Shown here one piece after another: positions 11,817 through 22,384 of a DNA stretch of 64,000 nucleotides; positions within the stretch are counted from its first letter, which is position 1; each line of letters opens with the position of its first letter. The DNA comes from Paramecium sonneborni (taxonomy: Eukaryota; Ciliophora; Oligohymenophorea; Peniculida; Parameciidae). The notes below the pieces were generated by a model. It did no database searches, was not told the DNA's origin, and saw only the letters and a program-made list of their open reading frames with translations. The stretch covers positions 1 to 64,000 of the forward strand of contig CAJJDN010000185.1 in NCBI GenBank assembly GCA_905182985.1, in the 5' to 3' direction. Position numbers and translations under genes: made by a program.

Positions 11817-12845
11817 TCATATATAATCATCGTTTTTTTTAGTTACTTTATTTTATTTTAATTAATCTTTGCTTTCTTCTGAAGTTAAATTTGGTTAGGA
11901 TTTTTCAAGTGTTTAATCCTTCTAGCTATTCAAATATGATTCATAATCTTAAGAGTATTAAACACTTTCCTAATTTTAATCTGTAATGAGAAAACTAGTT
12001 TAACAAGCAATATTTAGTTAATCTATAGATTAAGACTTTTTTCTTGAATTTAATTATAATCTTCTATTTTCTTCATATTCTATAATTTAATTGTCGTTTC
12101 TTGTTTCGCTTCTTTAAACTCTTTCATTGGCTTTGCCTGATTTTTAGATGCGTTAGCAACTCTTTTTTTATTATTTTGAACTAGACTTTTAGCTCATTCT
12201 ACTATTTGATTTCTAAATTGATGGTAGAATGACACTATTATCATTGGTAACTAAAGCATTACAAAATTTATTGCATAATTTTTATTCTTTGTTTTTAGCA
12301 CTAATTTTATATAGAAAAATGTACCTTTATATTTCCACTATTAATTCTTTTTCTTATTTTTTTAATTTACTTATTTCTATAAGCTTTTTATTTAGAATTA
12401 ATCTATTCATTTCCATTTCTTATAATTATCTTTACCTAACTTCTTTTATTTTTTTTTCTTAAAATTCTATTCTTCTTTTAGTTACTTCCGAATCAAACTC
12501 TTCTATTAATTTTACCTTCATTTTTTTCTGTTAAATTTCCCATATTTTGGATTATTGCAATTAGGTTTCTGTTTTTAGCCTTTCATTTCGTAAATAAATT
12601 CCTTCTTTTTCCACTATTGGTTTGAATTACTCAATTATCTATTTTCTATCTAATCTAAATTATTCTTATAATTATGTAATTGGTGATTTTTATAATTTAG
12701 GAGATATCTATCTCAGATCCTTTAATTTTGTCTACAATACATGATTCTTTTAATCAATATCTCTTAATTAAAATTTCAATGAATTGACTCTTTTTTTCAC
12801 CTAATCATATTCCTAAGCAACTTATACAAAACTTTGCTAATTCAT
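11817..12845 (-). CDS. Coiled-coil protein, 342 residues, intronless
   Basis: A single uninterrupted frame of 343 codons (1,029 bp) with TGA stop. The N-terminal 200 residues are heptad-like and highly charged (EYDQVKKRVNSLKFQLRDID; EEFDSEVTKRRIEFQEKKIK), so a long parallel coiled coil is likely. The last 130 residues are Ser/Gln/Lys-rich and acidic at the end (SEESKDQLKQNK). No named family is recognised; cytoskeletal or basal-body proteins often look like this in ciliates, but that is only a guess. The start is the first ATG of the frame and is preceded by an AT-rich gap of about 220 bp. Confidence 0.75.
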
Positions 12846-13064
12846 ATTTATTAATAAAAATTAAAAAGAAAATGATTTTATGAAAAAATTTTGTTAACAA
12901 TCATTTTTTTAAGATTTTGGTATAATCCAACAAGTATAAGATATATGTATATCTTCCATATTATTAAACTTCTATTATTTGTATGAGAAAAACACGTCCC
13001 CTTCATTTTCGATTTAAATTTATAGTTTACAAAGTCTTTTCTTTTATTGTTATTCATCTAAAAT

Positions 13065-13439
13065 ATGTTTTTTGATGCTATCGTATTCAATAATAATTTT
13101 TATTCTTATTTATTGGTAATCCTTTTTATTTTATTATTCCTCATTATATCCTTGACATTATTATATTATGTAAAATATTCAGAATTGATGACTGTTAATT
13201 TTAAGTTTTCTTATCAGAATATATTCTTTTCATTAACCATGGTAAATTAGATTGTTTAATAATTTGTTATCCACTATAAAATGTTAATTAGTAAAATTAA
13301 TTTGAATCTTATACTTTTTTTATGTTTTGTGGTGTTAATGTATCAAAATTTAAATGAAGGAACCTTTATGTATCATAAAGATCAAATCTTTCAAATTTCT
13401 ACATTTAATTATTAAATGGAAAATACTTCAAATTATTGA
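13065..13439 (+). CDS. Small membrane protein, 124 residues, possibly continuing past an in-frame UGA
   Basis: The frame begins with a hydrophobic segment (YLLVILFILLFLIISLTLLY) typical of one transmembrane helix, followed by a second hydrophobic segment near residue 85. It ends at TGA 13437-13439, but the same frame continues with protein-like sequence (AFSNWKICNAKYSDF) to TGA 13569-13571, which abuts the stop codon of the convergent gene without any spacer. I saw no GT..AG intron that removes the inner TGA. Either the short form is the product, or this is a gene disabled by one nonsense change, or there is a sequencing error. No family recognised. Confidence 0.45.
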
Positions 13440-13571
13440 GCATTTTCAAATTGGAAAATTTGTAATGCAAAATATTCTGATTTTTAATATGAAAACGTTG
13501 TAACTTAAAGAAATTAGTTTGAAGAAATATCAAAATTTACGAAAGATATTTTAATATAGAATATCAAATGA

Positions 13572-14588
13572 TCACATATATAATCCTTTTTGTCTACTTT
13601 AGAATTTTCTAAAATTATTTAATAATTTTTCTTCTTAATTTTGTAATTATTAATTATCAGCCTAAGAATGCTCTTTACTTTTAAGAAGATATTTGTTAGA
13701 AACAAAATCTTTTAATTTTTAATTTTATTCTCCAATATTAATTCCCTTTCTACTTAAAGATCTTTAAAAAGTAGTAAGTTTTAAATCTGTATTAATGCCT
13801 CTAATTTATATCGATCCAAACCCATTTTGTCTATGATTTATTTTATCATATTCTTTATCAAATTTTACCATATGATAACCAACACTCTAACATAATTATT
13901 TTATTTCTTAGGTTTATATATCATCTTTTATATCTTTCAATTACATAGAAATTATAGAAATATTTTTATCTTCCATTAGATTGCATTACTTAGGATGATT
14001 TTTTAAAGAAGGACTCTATGATTTTTAAGGATAATTCATCATTCTTTTTTTTAATTCAGAAATATGTTGTTTATTTTCATCATTTTTTGCTTTTGCTCTC
14101 TTATGAATATTTTCTGTTTAATTTAATTTTATTAATTCCTATTCATTTTTCATTTAATTTTCTTTTCCTTCCTTTAAAAAATTTATTTATTTGATAGACT
14201 ATCTCTCTTGTGATTTTGTTTCTTTTGAATATATTTAATTTTCTTCTTAAAGAACGAGTTAAATAGGATTTATTATTTTTTCTTTCGTAGACTATGCTAC
14301 ATGTTGATTTTTCATAATTTCATTAAAATCATAGTAAGGTCGTTAATTGATAGCTTTAGAGAAGTTATCTCCACCTAAAGCATAAGAAGCATTCTTTTAA
14401 CTTTATCTACCATGTCTTAAGTCACTATTTGTAGTTGAGGAATGTGTTGTGATATCTGTTTTTTAATTTATTTATTATGTATCCCAAACTAATAACTTTG
14501 TTGTATTTGAAATAGATCTAGGTCTTACTTATTTAGGTTAATCTTAATAGATAGGATTAATCACTCTTCTTGAGTCTTAATAATTCAT
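13572..14588 (-). CDS. Unknown basic, Gln/Lys-rich protein (338 residues)
   Basis: Open frame of 339 codons from ATG 14588 to TGA 13572-13574; the start is the first Met after an in-frame TGA. It opens MNYQDSRRVINPIYQDQPKQ and contains SYALGGDNFSKAINQRPYYD, then a charged helical part (ENQMKNEQELIKLNQTENIH) and ends RKFQSRQKGLYM. No catalytic motif or membrane segment was seen, and no family is recognised. It shares its 3' end with the plus-strand gene at 13065 with no spacer, so the two transcripts probably overlap at their tails. A coding-like 60-codon frame directly upstream (14640-14815) could be an extra 5' exon or belong to the next gene. Confidence 0.65.
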
Positions 14589-14798
14589 TAATATATTCAG
14601 TTAAAATTATCATTAATTTGTGTTTTATAATAGTTATTGTAATTCATAATACAATTTTAATACTAGATTTTAGATGATTGCTTCAAATATCTTTTCAATT
14701 CCTTTATTAATATAATTCATAAAATCTATAATTTTATCAAACTTTATAAACACTTAATTAAACTCTAAAAATAAATTAATCGAACATGTAGATTATGA

Positions 14799-15839
14799 TC
14801 ATTTTCTTCCCTAAGACCACTCAATCATTTTATATAACTTCACATATTTTGATAAATTTCCATCTTTTAAATAATATGCTAATAATTTAATAAAATTAAT
14901 TTACATTATTAATTTGTTGAAGCATCTTGAAACTCAAAATCAAATTCACTATCATCCATCATCTCTTCTAATTTTGTTTTTTATTTTTCCTCTACTTTTT
15001 TTTCTTTTTCTTTTTCTTTTTCTTTTTCAGGTTGTTATACTTTAAAAAGATCAGCAAGATCTTATTCATCCTCTGTTTTTTCCCTTAATATTAATAATAA
15101 AAATTACTAAAGACTCTTTGAATAATATTAATTGATTAATCTCTCTATTTTTATTTAAGGTAAATCTAAATTATGTTCTATTTTTTCTATAGCTTCAAAT
15201 TCAATATCTAATTAGACTTATTCTTATGGATCTTTCTTTTTGTCAAATACTTCTTTTTCTTTAAAATCCCTTGTTTTTATTTCTCCTTTTGGAATCATAA
15301 AGGCTTACGATAAATCTTTTAACTATATAAATTTTCATTATAATTACTGTATATAAAATGCTCTTTGCCTAAATTGCTGTTTCAATTGGACATATTATAG
15401 TGACCCTTAAGGTATTTTATTTTTTAATTAAGTCTTTAGCTTAATTAACTTTCAATTTCAAATCTTACATTGTTATAGTATGACTTAATTTAAAATGTTA
15501 ATCATTTAATTTTTATTATTCTCTAATCTTTACAATATCATTCATGAATTTAGATGCAAGTTCATCAGAATAGTCACAAACTTTACATAGAGCAGGTTTA
15601 ATTTCTTAATTAATCATAATCAAATCTTATCCTAATTTATCGGCTTTTTTTCTTGCTTCTTCACAAGCAAAAACACCAATTAATTTATTTTATGCATCCA
15701 ACAATCTTACATCACCAAAGAAATTTATATCTTCATTTGCCAAACTAGGTTTTATTTTAAGTAAAGCAGAAACTTTATTAATGATGTTAGCATTAAATTT
15801 GTACTTTCCAAAACAATAAACAGGTAATTTTCTAAACAT
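14799..15839 (-). CDS. Translation initiation factor IF-3-like (mitochondrial)
   Basis: The first 170 residues match bacterial/mitochondrial IF-3: an N-domain with NFFGDVRLLDAQNKLIGVF and EEARKKADKLGQDLIMINQE, then a linker and a C-domain start with KLSHTITMQDLKLKVNQAKD. IF-3 keeps the small ribosomal subunit free and checks the initiator tRNA; in a ciliate this should act in the mitochondrion, and the N-terminus MFRKLPVYCFGKYKF is basic and suits import. Two introns of 25-26 nt are inferred. The C-terminal half is unusual: it is acidic and Lys/Glu-rich, with tandem KE repeats encoded near 15000-15030, followed by EEMMDDSEFDFEFQD. The frame stays open beyond the TGA at 14799-14801. Total length is about 330 residues, longer than a typical IF-3. 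Confidence 0.8.
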
Positions 15840-16245
15840 AATTTAATTATATAAATATATTATTTTATTTCATATTAATTGAGTTTGGATTCTCAAATAT
15901 TTGTTTTTTATGCTCACTTTATAATATTTTAATATCAATTTTTATTATAGATGTATTGATATCTCTCTATAAAAAGAGAAAAATATCTCATTATATATGA
16001 AGAATATATATAAAATAAAATATAGTTCAGAAATAGTAATGAATTCATTATTTTTCATACTGACGTGTAAAAATTCATCATTAATTAAAACTTAATTTTA
16101 TTATTAATAATAAGTGTGATAAATTATTGAATTTAAACAAGGAATTTTAGCTATTTTTTTAATATTTATTTGACATATAAGTATATATATTATTTGATTT
16201 TTTTAAAACAAATTTACTTATGTAAACTACAGAAGTATATACATA
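15840..16245. other. Intergenic, divergent promoter region
   Basis: About 400 bp of very AT-rich sequence between the start of the IF-3-like gene (minus) and the start of the docking-complex gene (plus). No coding signal or RNA gene seen. It should contain both promoters. Confidence 0.7.
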
Positions 16246-18118
16246 ATGTTAGTAACTTAGGAAACTTAAATATTTAGTTCCTCTCCTAGAATGAAAACAG
16301 ATAGATTAGTAAGTACTTAAGCTGTTGCGATGAGATCTATTTAAAAGGCAATAAAGTAATTTTTAGAATTAATGTTAGAAAATAAGATTTAACTTTTATT
16401 CTTGGTTCCTTAAATAATTATAATGGGGCATCGTAACAATAAAATGAAAGTGTAAGAAATTTTAAGATTATTAGTTATAACTGTTTTAAATGGAGGAAAA
16501 AGATGTTCATTTAAAATTAGGAGAACTTAGAAAAGAATATGATACATATCATACATCGTCACTTTATAAAGAAAAAGAGATTTCTCAATTTAAAGTAAGA
16601 TAAAATAATTATTATAAAAGGATCAAGTTTAAAAATTGAATTTGGAAGAATCAGAATTAATAAATAATACAACTGGATTAACAAAAGAGTTGGAAACATC
16701 AAAGTCTGAATATATATTGGCTAAATAAAGATTTGAAGAAAGTTAAATGAGTGAAAAATCTTATGCACATGTAATAAATAGATTAAAACATGATGTACTT
16801 TGTTTTAGAAAGAAATTAAATGAAATTACTGATATATTTGAAAAAAAGAAAGCTGAAGCTAATTAAGCAGATGCAAAATAATGGGAATCAATATAGATAA
16901 ATCAAATGACAAGAAAATTATGTGATGAAATGATGAATGTATTAAGAGATCTAATTACAATAGAATATTGAAATAGAGAAACATAATAGACAAAGACAAA
17001 TAGCATAATACAATAAATAAATAAAAGCTTAATTGATAGCAAAAGAAAAAAGAGATGAAAGAATGATGAAATAAAGAGAAATAGCAGAACATGCCAGTAA
17101 TGATAAAGATGCAAGTGAAGTAATTAATATAATATATATATTATGTAGAAAAAATGGAGAAAATTGTTATTAGTTCATAAAGTAGTTCATTCTTTATTAA
17201 AAAATAAAATGGAAAAAGAGATGGATAAATTTAGAATAGTAGAGACAGCATTTTAAGAAATTAAAACTGCAACTGGAATTTCAGAAGCATAAGAAATAGT
17301 TTAAAAGTTTTTAACAAAAGAAGCTACATATGGTTAATTATTAGGAACAATTGCAGAAAGTGAAAAGAAAATTGATCATTTAAAAAGGAAAAAAGAAAAT
17401 CTAAAGTAGAATTAAAACTTTATTTTAGAAATAAATTATAGTAATTAAAAGACGAAGTTTAAATTATGGAAATGAGTGGAAAACCTTCAAAAAAAGGAAT
17501 AGATTCGGAAATATATAAATAATTTTATAGTATAGATGATAGAGCAAAAAAAGCAGAAATTATGAAATAAAAATTATATAATTGGAGTATTAAGATGTTA
17601 GGAAAATTAGAGAAATCATCTATGTAAATATTAGATGAAAGAATTAATTATTATCATATTTATCCAAGAGGTAAAGATGTTGAATTATTTGAATAATTAT
17701 ATAAAATAATACTTGAAGATATTGAAAAATCTAGACCTGAAGTAATTACAATAATTATTAAAATTAGGAAATATTGTAAATAATAGGAGAAGTTAATAGA
17801 TCATAAATTCGAAAGGAGACTTTAAATGAAGCATATCTCAAAAGAAATGTTAGGATTCAATATAAAAAATTAACATAAAGAGAAGCCATTAAGAGAACTA
17901 AATCAATGGATTCTAAAGCTGATTTAAGCAATAGAAGTTTTAGTTAATTTGGTCAATCTAGTGATTCAAGTGCAGAATAATCATATTTTGAATCAGAATC
18001 AGATGTAAATACAATAGATGAAAATATTGAGAAAAACCATTTCAATGAATTAAGAGATGAAGCAAAATAAGTTAAAAAATCAAGAAAAAAGGATGATGGA
18101 TCTGATGGGAAGAAATGA
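16246..18118 (+). CDS. Outer dynein arm docking complex protein, CCDC114/ODA1-like
   Basis: Coiled-coil protein of about 560 residues resembling the CCDC63/CCDC114 (ODAD1; Chlamydomonas ODA1/DC2) family, which attaches outer dynein arms to ciliary doublet microtubules. Long heptad regions (LRKEYDTYHTSSLYKEKEIS; INRLKHDVLCFRKKLNEITD) are followed by a recognisable family block, EIKTATGISEAQEIVQKFLT, and then GQLLGTIAESEKKIDHLKRK. The tail is Ser/Glu-rich (SSDSSAEQSYFESESD) and ends in a Lys-rich stretch. At least six introns of 22-29 nt are needed, for example GTATTAAGAGATCTAATTAC... near 16930 and a 26-nt one near 17740. The region around the first intron (16350-16450) is the least certain. 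The next gene starts 47 bp after this stop. Confidence 0.75.
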
Positions 18119-18165
18119 AAAAGAAATTATTTATCAATTTATAATATTAATTTTTGAGTTTATCA

Positions 18166-19587
18166 ATGAATTACTAAAAGTAGAGTGACAATGATGATGT
18201 AATTAATTATTATAATTATGTAGTCTGATAGAAGTCTTTAAAGTTAATCTGTTTAGTAGAAAAATAAAGAAAGATAATTAAGAAAAATCTAAAAGTTATA
18301 ATCTCTAATTAATAAACCATTTTCATAATTGACAGATGAAGAAATTATTAAAAAAAGAATATTATCAAAAGTATCTGATCTTATTGGTAAAAATAATAAT
18401 CAACCATAACTGTTATAACCATTATATCATAGATAAACTAATGATCATAAGTTCTTAATTAACATTAATCATCTTCAAAATTCATCAGTTCCAAAAATAA
18501 CTTCAAATCAAACTGATCCAGAAAAAGATTATGTTGATTATTTGATGATGAAAAAGTGTAATCTTTTTTATTTTTATTTTATAGAAAAGTAATAAGATTA
18601 AATGAGGCGATAATAAATTAATAAAAAATAAAACTTAAAAGAGAACTATGATTAGTTATGGTCGTAAGATGAAGATTTTTCAGATAAAGAAATTTAAGAT
18701 ACATATAATGTTAATAGAGCACTCTCTATTGTGCATAGAAGTTAACTTATGAAATAGTAAAAATCAGATGAAAGAATTTATTTCAGTAAATACTCTACTT
18801 CTACTTAAGGTAACTAAAATTTTCAATCTTTAACTAATTCGCGATTAATTCTTATGTAAGATCAAGATATCAATGAAACTGAAGTAAATAACTATTTTAA
18901 TTTAGTGTAGAGAATAACAAGCAAGGAGAACTCTTAAAAAATTAAAAACAAAATAAGTTATTAATATTGTTTAATAAGCTACCAAAAAAATATACAATAA
19001 AAAAGTTGAATAAATTTAAAAAGAATTAATTATGCATCAAGTTTATAAATAAATGAATAAAGATAAAAAAAAAGAAAGCATAAAATCTATTGATAGTATT
19101 TTTAGAAATTGTAACATATTTTAATCAATTTTTAGCTAAAAGTGAAGAAACCTTTCAACATTCTCAAAATTATTAAAAGTTGATTACAAATAAAATGCCA
19201 AGTGAAAATAAATTTTTTTAACCTAAGAAATTAAGTGAGATTAAACCAGTTTAGAGCAAAAACTAATTAAGTCATCACATTATATAAAAATAAGATACTA
19301 GAACTGATGACTCACCTCCAAGATTTCAAAGCAGAAAAATCAGTTTAATTAATGATAAAATTACTAATTTAGTATCTCAAATAGATTAGATATAATAAAA
19401 GGAGATTGATTAATTGACCTTCATTAAGTAATTAGAAAACGAATAAGATTTATATAAGACTTATAGAGAATCTCTTTAGCCAGATTAAATTTAAGATACC
19501 TTAAAATCCCTACTAGGCCCAAGTAACAATAATTATAGAAAACCTTTTAGGTTCAATAATAAGAAGTTCTTTAACCAAATTTTATGA
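18166..19587 (+). CDS. Unknown coiled-coil/low-complexity protein
   Basis: About 430 residues in five inferred exons. The first exon reads MNYQKQSDNDD and is followed by a 25-nt intron; others of 22-30 nt lie near 18555, 18960 and 19110. The protein is rich in Gln, Ser, Lys and Asn (TDEEIIKKRILSKVSDLIGK; SDERIYFSKYSTSTQGNQNF) and has a short heptad segment near its C-terminus (LVSQIDQIQQKEIDQLTFIK). No family is recognised. Its 3' half is present again at 19977-20672 because of the assembly duplication. It lies only 47 bp downstream of the docking-complex gene on the same strand. Confidence 0.6.
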
Positions 19588-19975
19588 AAATTTATTATGT
19601 TTATTTAAGTTGTAAATTAACATATTTCTGCATTCTAAATTTAATCAAAAATAAATTATCTTGATTTTAAAATTAACTTCTTAACCAAATTTATTAATTA
19701 AAAGAAATAAAATTTTATTATGTTTATATCTTTTTTATTTAAAAAAATATAGGGAGTTTGCTTCAATAAATAATATCAAACAAAATAATCATTTTATATT
19801 ATAAAATTAGGTTAAAGTGAAGTATCTTTAACTATTCAAATTTAAACTTTTGTAAAATGATAAAATAATCATCAAATGTTAATTATGCTTTTCATTTTAA
19901 AATATTTAATTACTATTAAATAAGATAAAAAGAAGAATGGAGAATTTTATTTAAATTAAATAGTTTTTTATTTAT
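18892..19975. repeat. Left copy of 1,084-bp direct duplication (assembly overlap)
   Basis: Matches 19977-21060 wherever compared; a single N at 19976 separates the copies. It contains the 3' part of the gene ending at 19587 and about 390 bp of AT-rich intergenic DNA in which I see no gene. Confidence 0.95.
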
Positions 19976-19976
19976 N

Positions 19977-20672
19977 CTATTTTAATTTAGTGTAGAGAAT
20001 AACAAGCAAGGAGAACTCTTAAAAAATTAAAAACAAAATAAGTTATTAATATTGTTTAATAAGCTACCAAAAAAATATACAATAAAAAAGTTGAATAAAT
20101 TTAAAAAGAATTAATTATGCATCAAGTTTATAAATAAATGAATAAAGATAAAAAAAAAGAAAGCATAAAATCTATTGATAGTATTTTTAGAAATTGTAAC
20201 ATATTTTAATCAATTTTTAGCTAAAAGTGAAGAAACCTTTCAACATTCTCAAAATTATTAAAAGTTGATTACAAATAAAATGCCAAGTGAAAATAAATTT
20301 TTTTAACCTAAGAAATTAAGTGAGATTAAACCAGTTTAGAGCAAAAACTAATTAAGTCATCACATTATATAAAAATAAGATACTAGAACTGATGACTCAC
20401 CTCCAAGATTTCAAAGCAGAAAAATCAGTTTAATTAATGATAAAATTACTAATTTAGTATCTCAAATAGATTAGATATAATAAAAGGAGATTGATTAATT
20501 GACCTTCATTAAGTAATTAGAAAACGAATAAGATTTATATAAGACTTATAGAGAATCTCTTTAGCCAGATTAAATTTAAGATACCTTAAAATCCCTACTA
20601 GGCCCAAGTAACAATAATTATAGAAAACCTTTTAGGTTCAATAATAAGAAGTTCTTTAACCAAATTTTATGA
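19977..20672 (+). pseudogene. 5'-truncated duplicate of the coiled-coil gene
   Basis: Equals 18892-19587 of the upstream gene, beginning in mid-codon directly after the N. It has no start of its own and is an assembly duplicate rather than a second gene. Confidence 0.85.
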
Positions 20673-21060
20673 AAATTTATTATGTTTATTTAAGTTGTAA
20701 ATTAACATATTTCTGCATTCTAAATTTAATCAAAAATAAATTATCTTGATTTTAAAATTAACTTCTTAACCAAATTTATTAATTAAAAGAAATAAAATTT
20801 TATTATGTTTATATCTTTTTTATTTAAAAAAATATAGGGAGTTTGCTTCAATAAATAATATCAAACAAAATAATCATTTTATATTATAAAATTAGGTTAA
20901 AGTGAAGTATCTTTAACTATTCAAATTTAAACTTTTGTAAAATGATAAAATAATCATCAAATGTTAATTATGCTTTTCATTTTAAAATATTTAATTACTA
21001 TTAAATAAGATAAAAAGAAGAATGGAGAATTTTATTTAAATTAAATAGTTTTTTATTTAT
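19977..21060. repeat. Right copy of 1,084-bp direct duplication (assembly overlap)
   Basis: Partner of 18892-19975, offset 1,085 bp. After collapsing the two copies the assembly runs smoothly from the coiled-coil gene into the EF-hand gene at 21089. Confidence 0.95.
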
Positions 21061-21088
21061 TGTTAAAAAATAATTAATGATATTTTTA

Positions 21089-21628
21089 TCATGACATAAT
21101 AAGTAAACTAACTAAATCTTCAGTTTTTATAAATCCATTTTAAGATTAGGTTATTTCTGAAATAACAATATCGAATTCTGTTAAATTAAGTGCATCTCCT
21201 ATTTTAGTAATTATTGATTTAATTTCTTTAACTTCAATATAACCAGATTTGTTTTTTTCAAATGTCTTTAAAGCATTAATGATTTCTTATTTATTTGGTT
21301 TACGATTTCTTACATTATAGCATGCTGTTATAAACTATTCAAAATTCAAAAATTAAGTTTTTTTTGGATCTAAAAACATACCTAATTCTCTAATTTCTAT
21401 TGTTGTCACTAAATATCCAATAGCTCTTAAAGCAAAGCCCAAATCATCTCTTTTAATAGTGTTATTTCCATTTTTATCAAAATAAACAAACATATCCATA
21501 ATTTATTTGAGTTCTTAGGGTGTGAATGCCTTTTTAGCAGTTTCACCATCTACTTTAGTAAATTATAAATATGGACTTGATAATTTACCTCCTCTTGAGA
21601 AATGAGCAAAGTTATTTTAGGTTTTCAT
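21089..21628 (-). CDS. Centrin/calmodulin-like EF-hand protein
   Basis: Intronless, 179 residues, with about 40 N-terminal residues followed by EF-hand repeats. The first hand contains DKNGNNTIKRDDLGFALRAL, which keeps D1, N3, N5 and an acidic position 12. A second pairs with LGMFLDPKKTQFLNFEQF, a third is EKNKSGYIEVKEIKSI and the last is SQNGFIKTEDLVSLL; several loops lack canonical ligands, so Ca2+ affinity may be uneven. The spacing suits the centrin/caltractin and calmodulin group, which act in basal bodies, cilia and contractile fibres. The start codon lies only 33 bp from the start codon of the plus-strand IQ-motif gene, so the two probably share a promoter and may work together. Confidence 0.85.
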
Positions 21629-21661
21629 AAATTAATTAATTATTGCTTAATTTTTCTCTAA
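21629..21661. promoter_or_regulatory. 33-bp bidirectional intergenic region between two start codons
   Basis: Only 33 bp separate the ATG of the EF-hand gene (minus) from the ATG of the IQ-motif gene (plus). The stretch is A/T with one GC pair and must hold both 5' UTRs or force the promoters into the coding regions. No defined motif is visible. Confidence 0.6.
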
Positions 21662-22384
21662 ATGTAGTATTAATAAGACATTGGGAATCATTATCAATCT
21701 TTAATAGAATTGTATTATAAAGAGGCAGAACTTAGTGATGAAAATAAAATGAAAGAAAATTCAGCAGCAACCAAGATTTAGAAATGGTATAGAATGCATG
21801 TAAAGAGAATTAAATATCTCAAAATTAGATATGTAAATTTGCAATTAATTTATTAGAATACAATTTATGTTTAAAAGTAAGCTAAAGGTTATCTGGCAAG
21901 AATGTTAATGAAAAGAAATAGCGATAATAGATATAATGAAAGAAATCTAAAATATTTTAACTATTAAGCAACATAGATTCAAAGATATTTTCGTGGATAT
22001 CATTATAGAAAATATTATCTAAATTGGGCAACTAGAAAAGAATATTTATCATTTTTAAAAAGAAAAAATGAAACGTTTTTGGAAGAGCTAAATAAAGTAG
22101 AATAAGAGGAAGCTCAATAATTAAGAATAAGATAGGAATAATTAGCTAAAACTGAGTTTGAATCTTTAGCCCGTAATTTGCATCATCTTTCATCTACTAA
22201 ATCTATTTCAGGTATTTACAATAGACCTTTTGGAAATAAGGATATGGTTTTTGATATGGATGTTGAAAGTCATTTGAAAATTGTATTCCATAGCAACTAT
22301 GAATGGGAAAAATCTAAATAAATGTCAAGATATACAAGAACAAAGAAATTGAGTATGCAAACAAAATTAAAACCTTTGAAATGA
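21662..22384 (+). CDS. IQ-motif protein, SPATA17-like
   Basis: Intronless, 240 residues. It has repeated IQ-like helices: AATKIQKWYRMHVKRIKYLK, then YVQKQAKGYLARMLMKR and ATQIQRYFRGYHYRKYY. A helical part follows, and near the C-terminus is the motif SGIYNRPFGNKD. That arrangement and the (P/S)GIYNxPF motif are characteristic of SPATA17, a ciliary/sperm-tail protein whose IQ motifs bind calmodulin. Its divergent partner is a calmodulin-like EF-hand protein 33 bp away, so a physical partnership is plausible but inferred. The start ATG (21662) is followed by QYQQDIGNHYQSLIELYY before the first IQ helix. Confidence 0.85.

Noticed and set aside
14990..15040. CT-rich simple repeat as a regulatory element
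   Set aside because: It lies inside the IF-3-like gene and encodes KE repeats on the minus strand.
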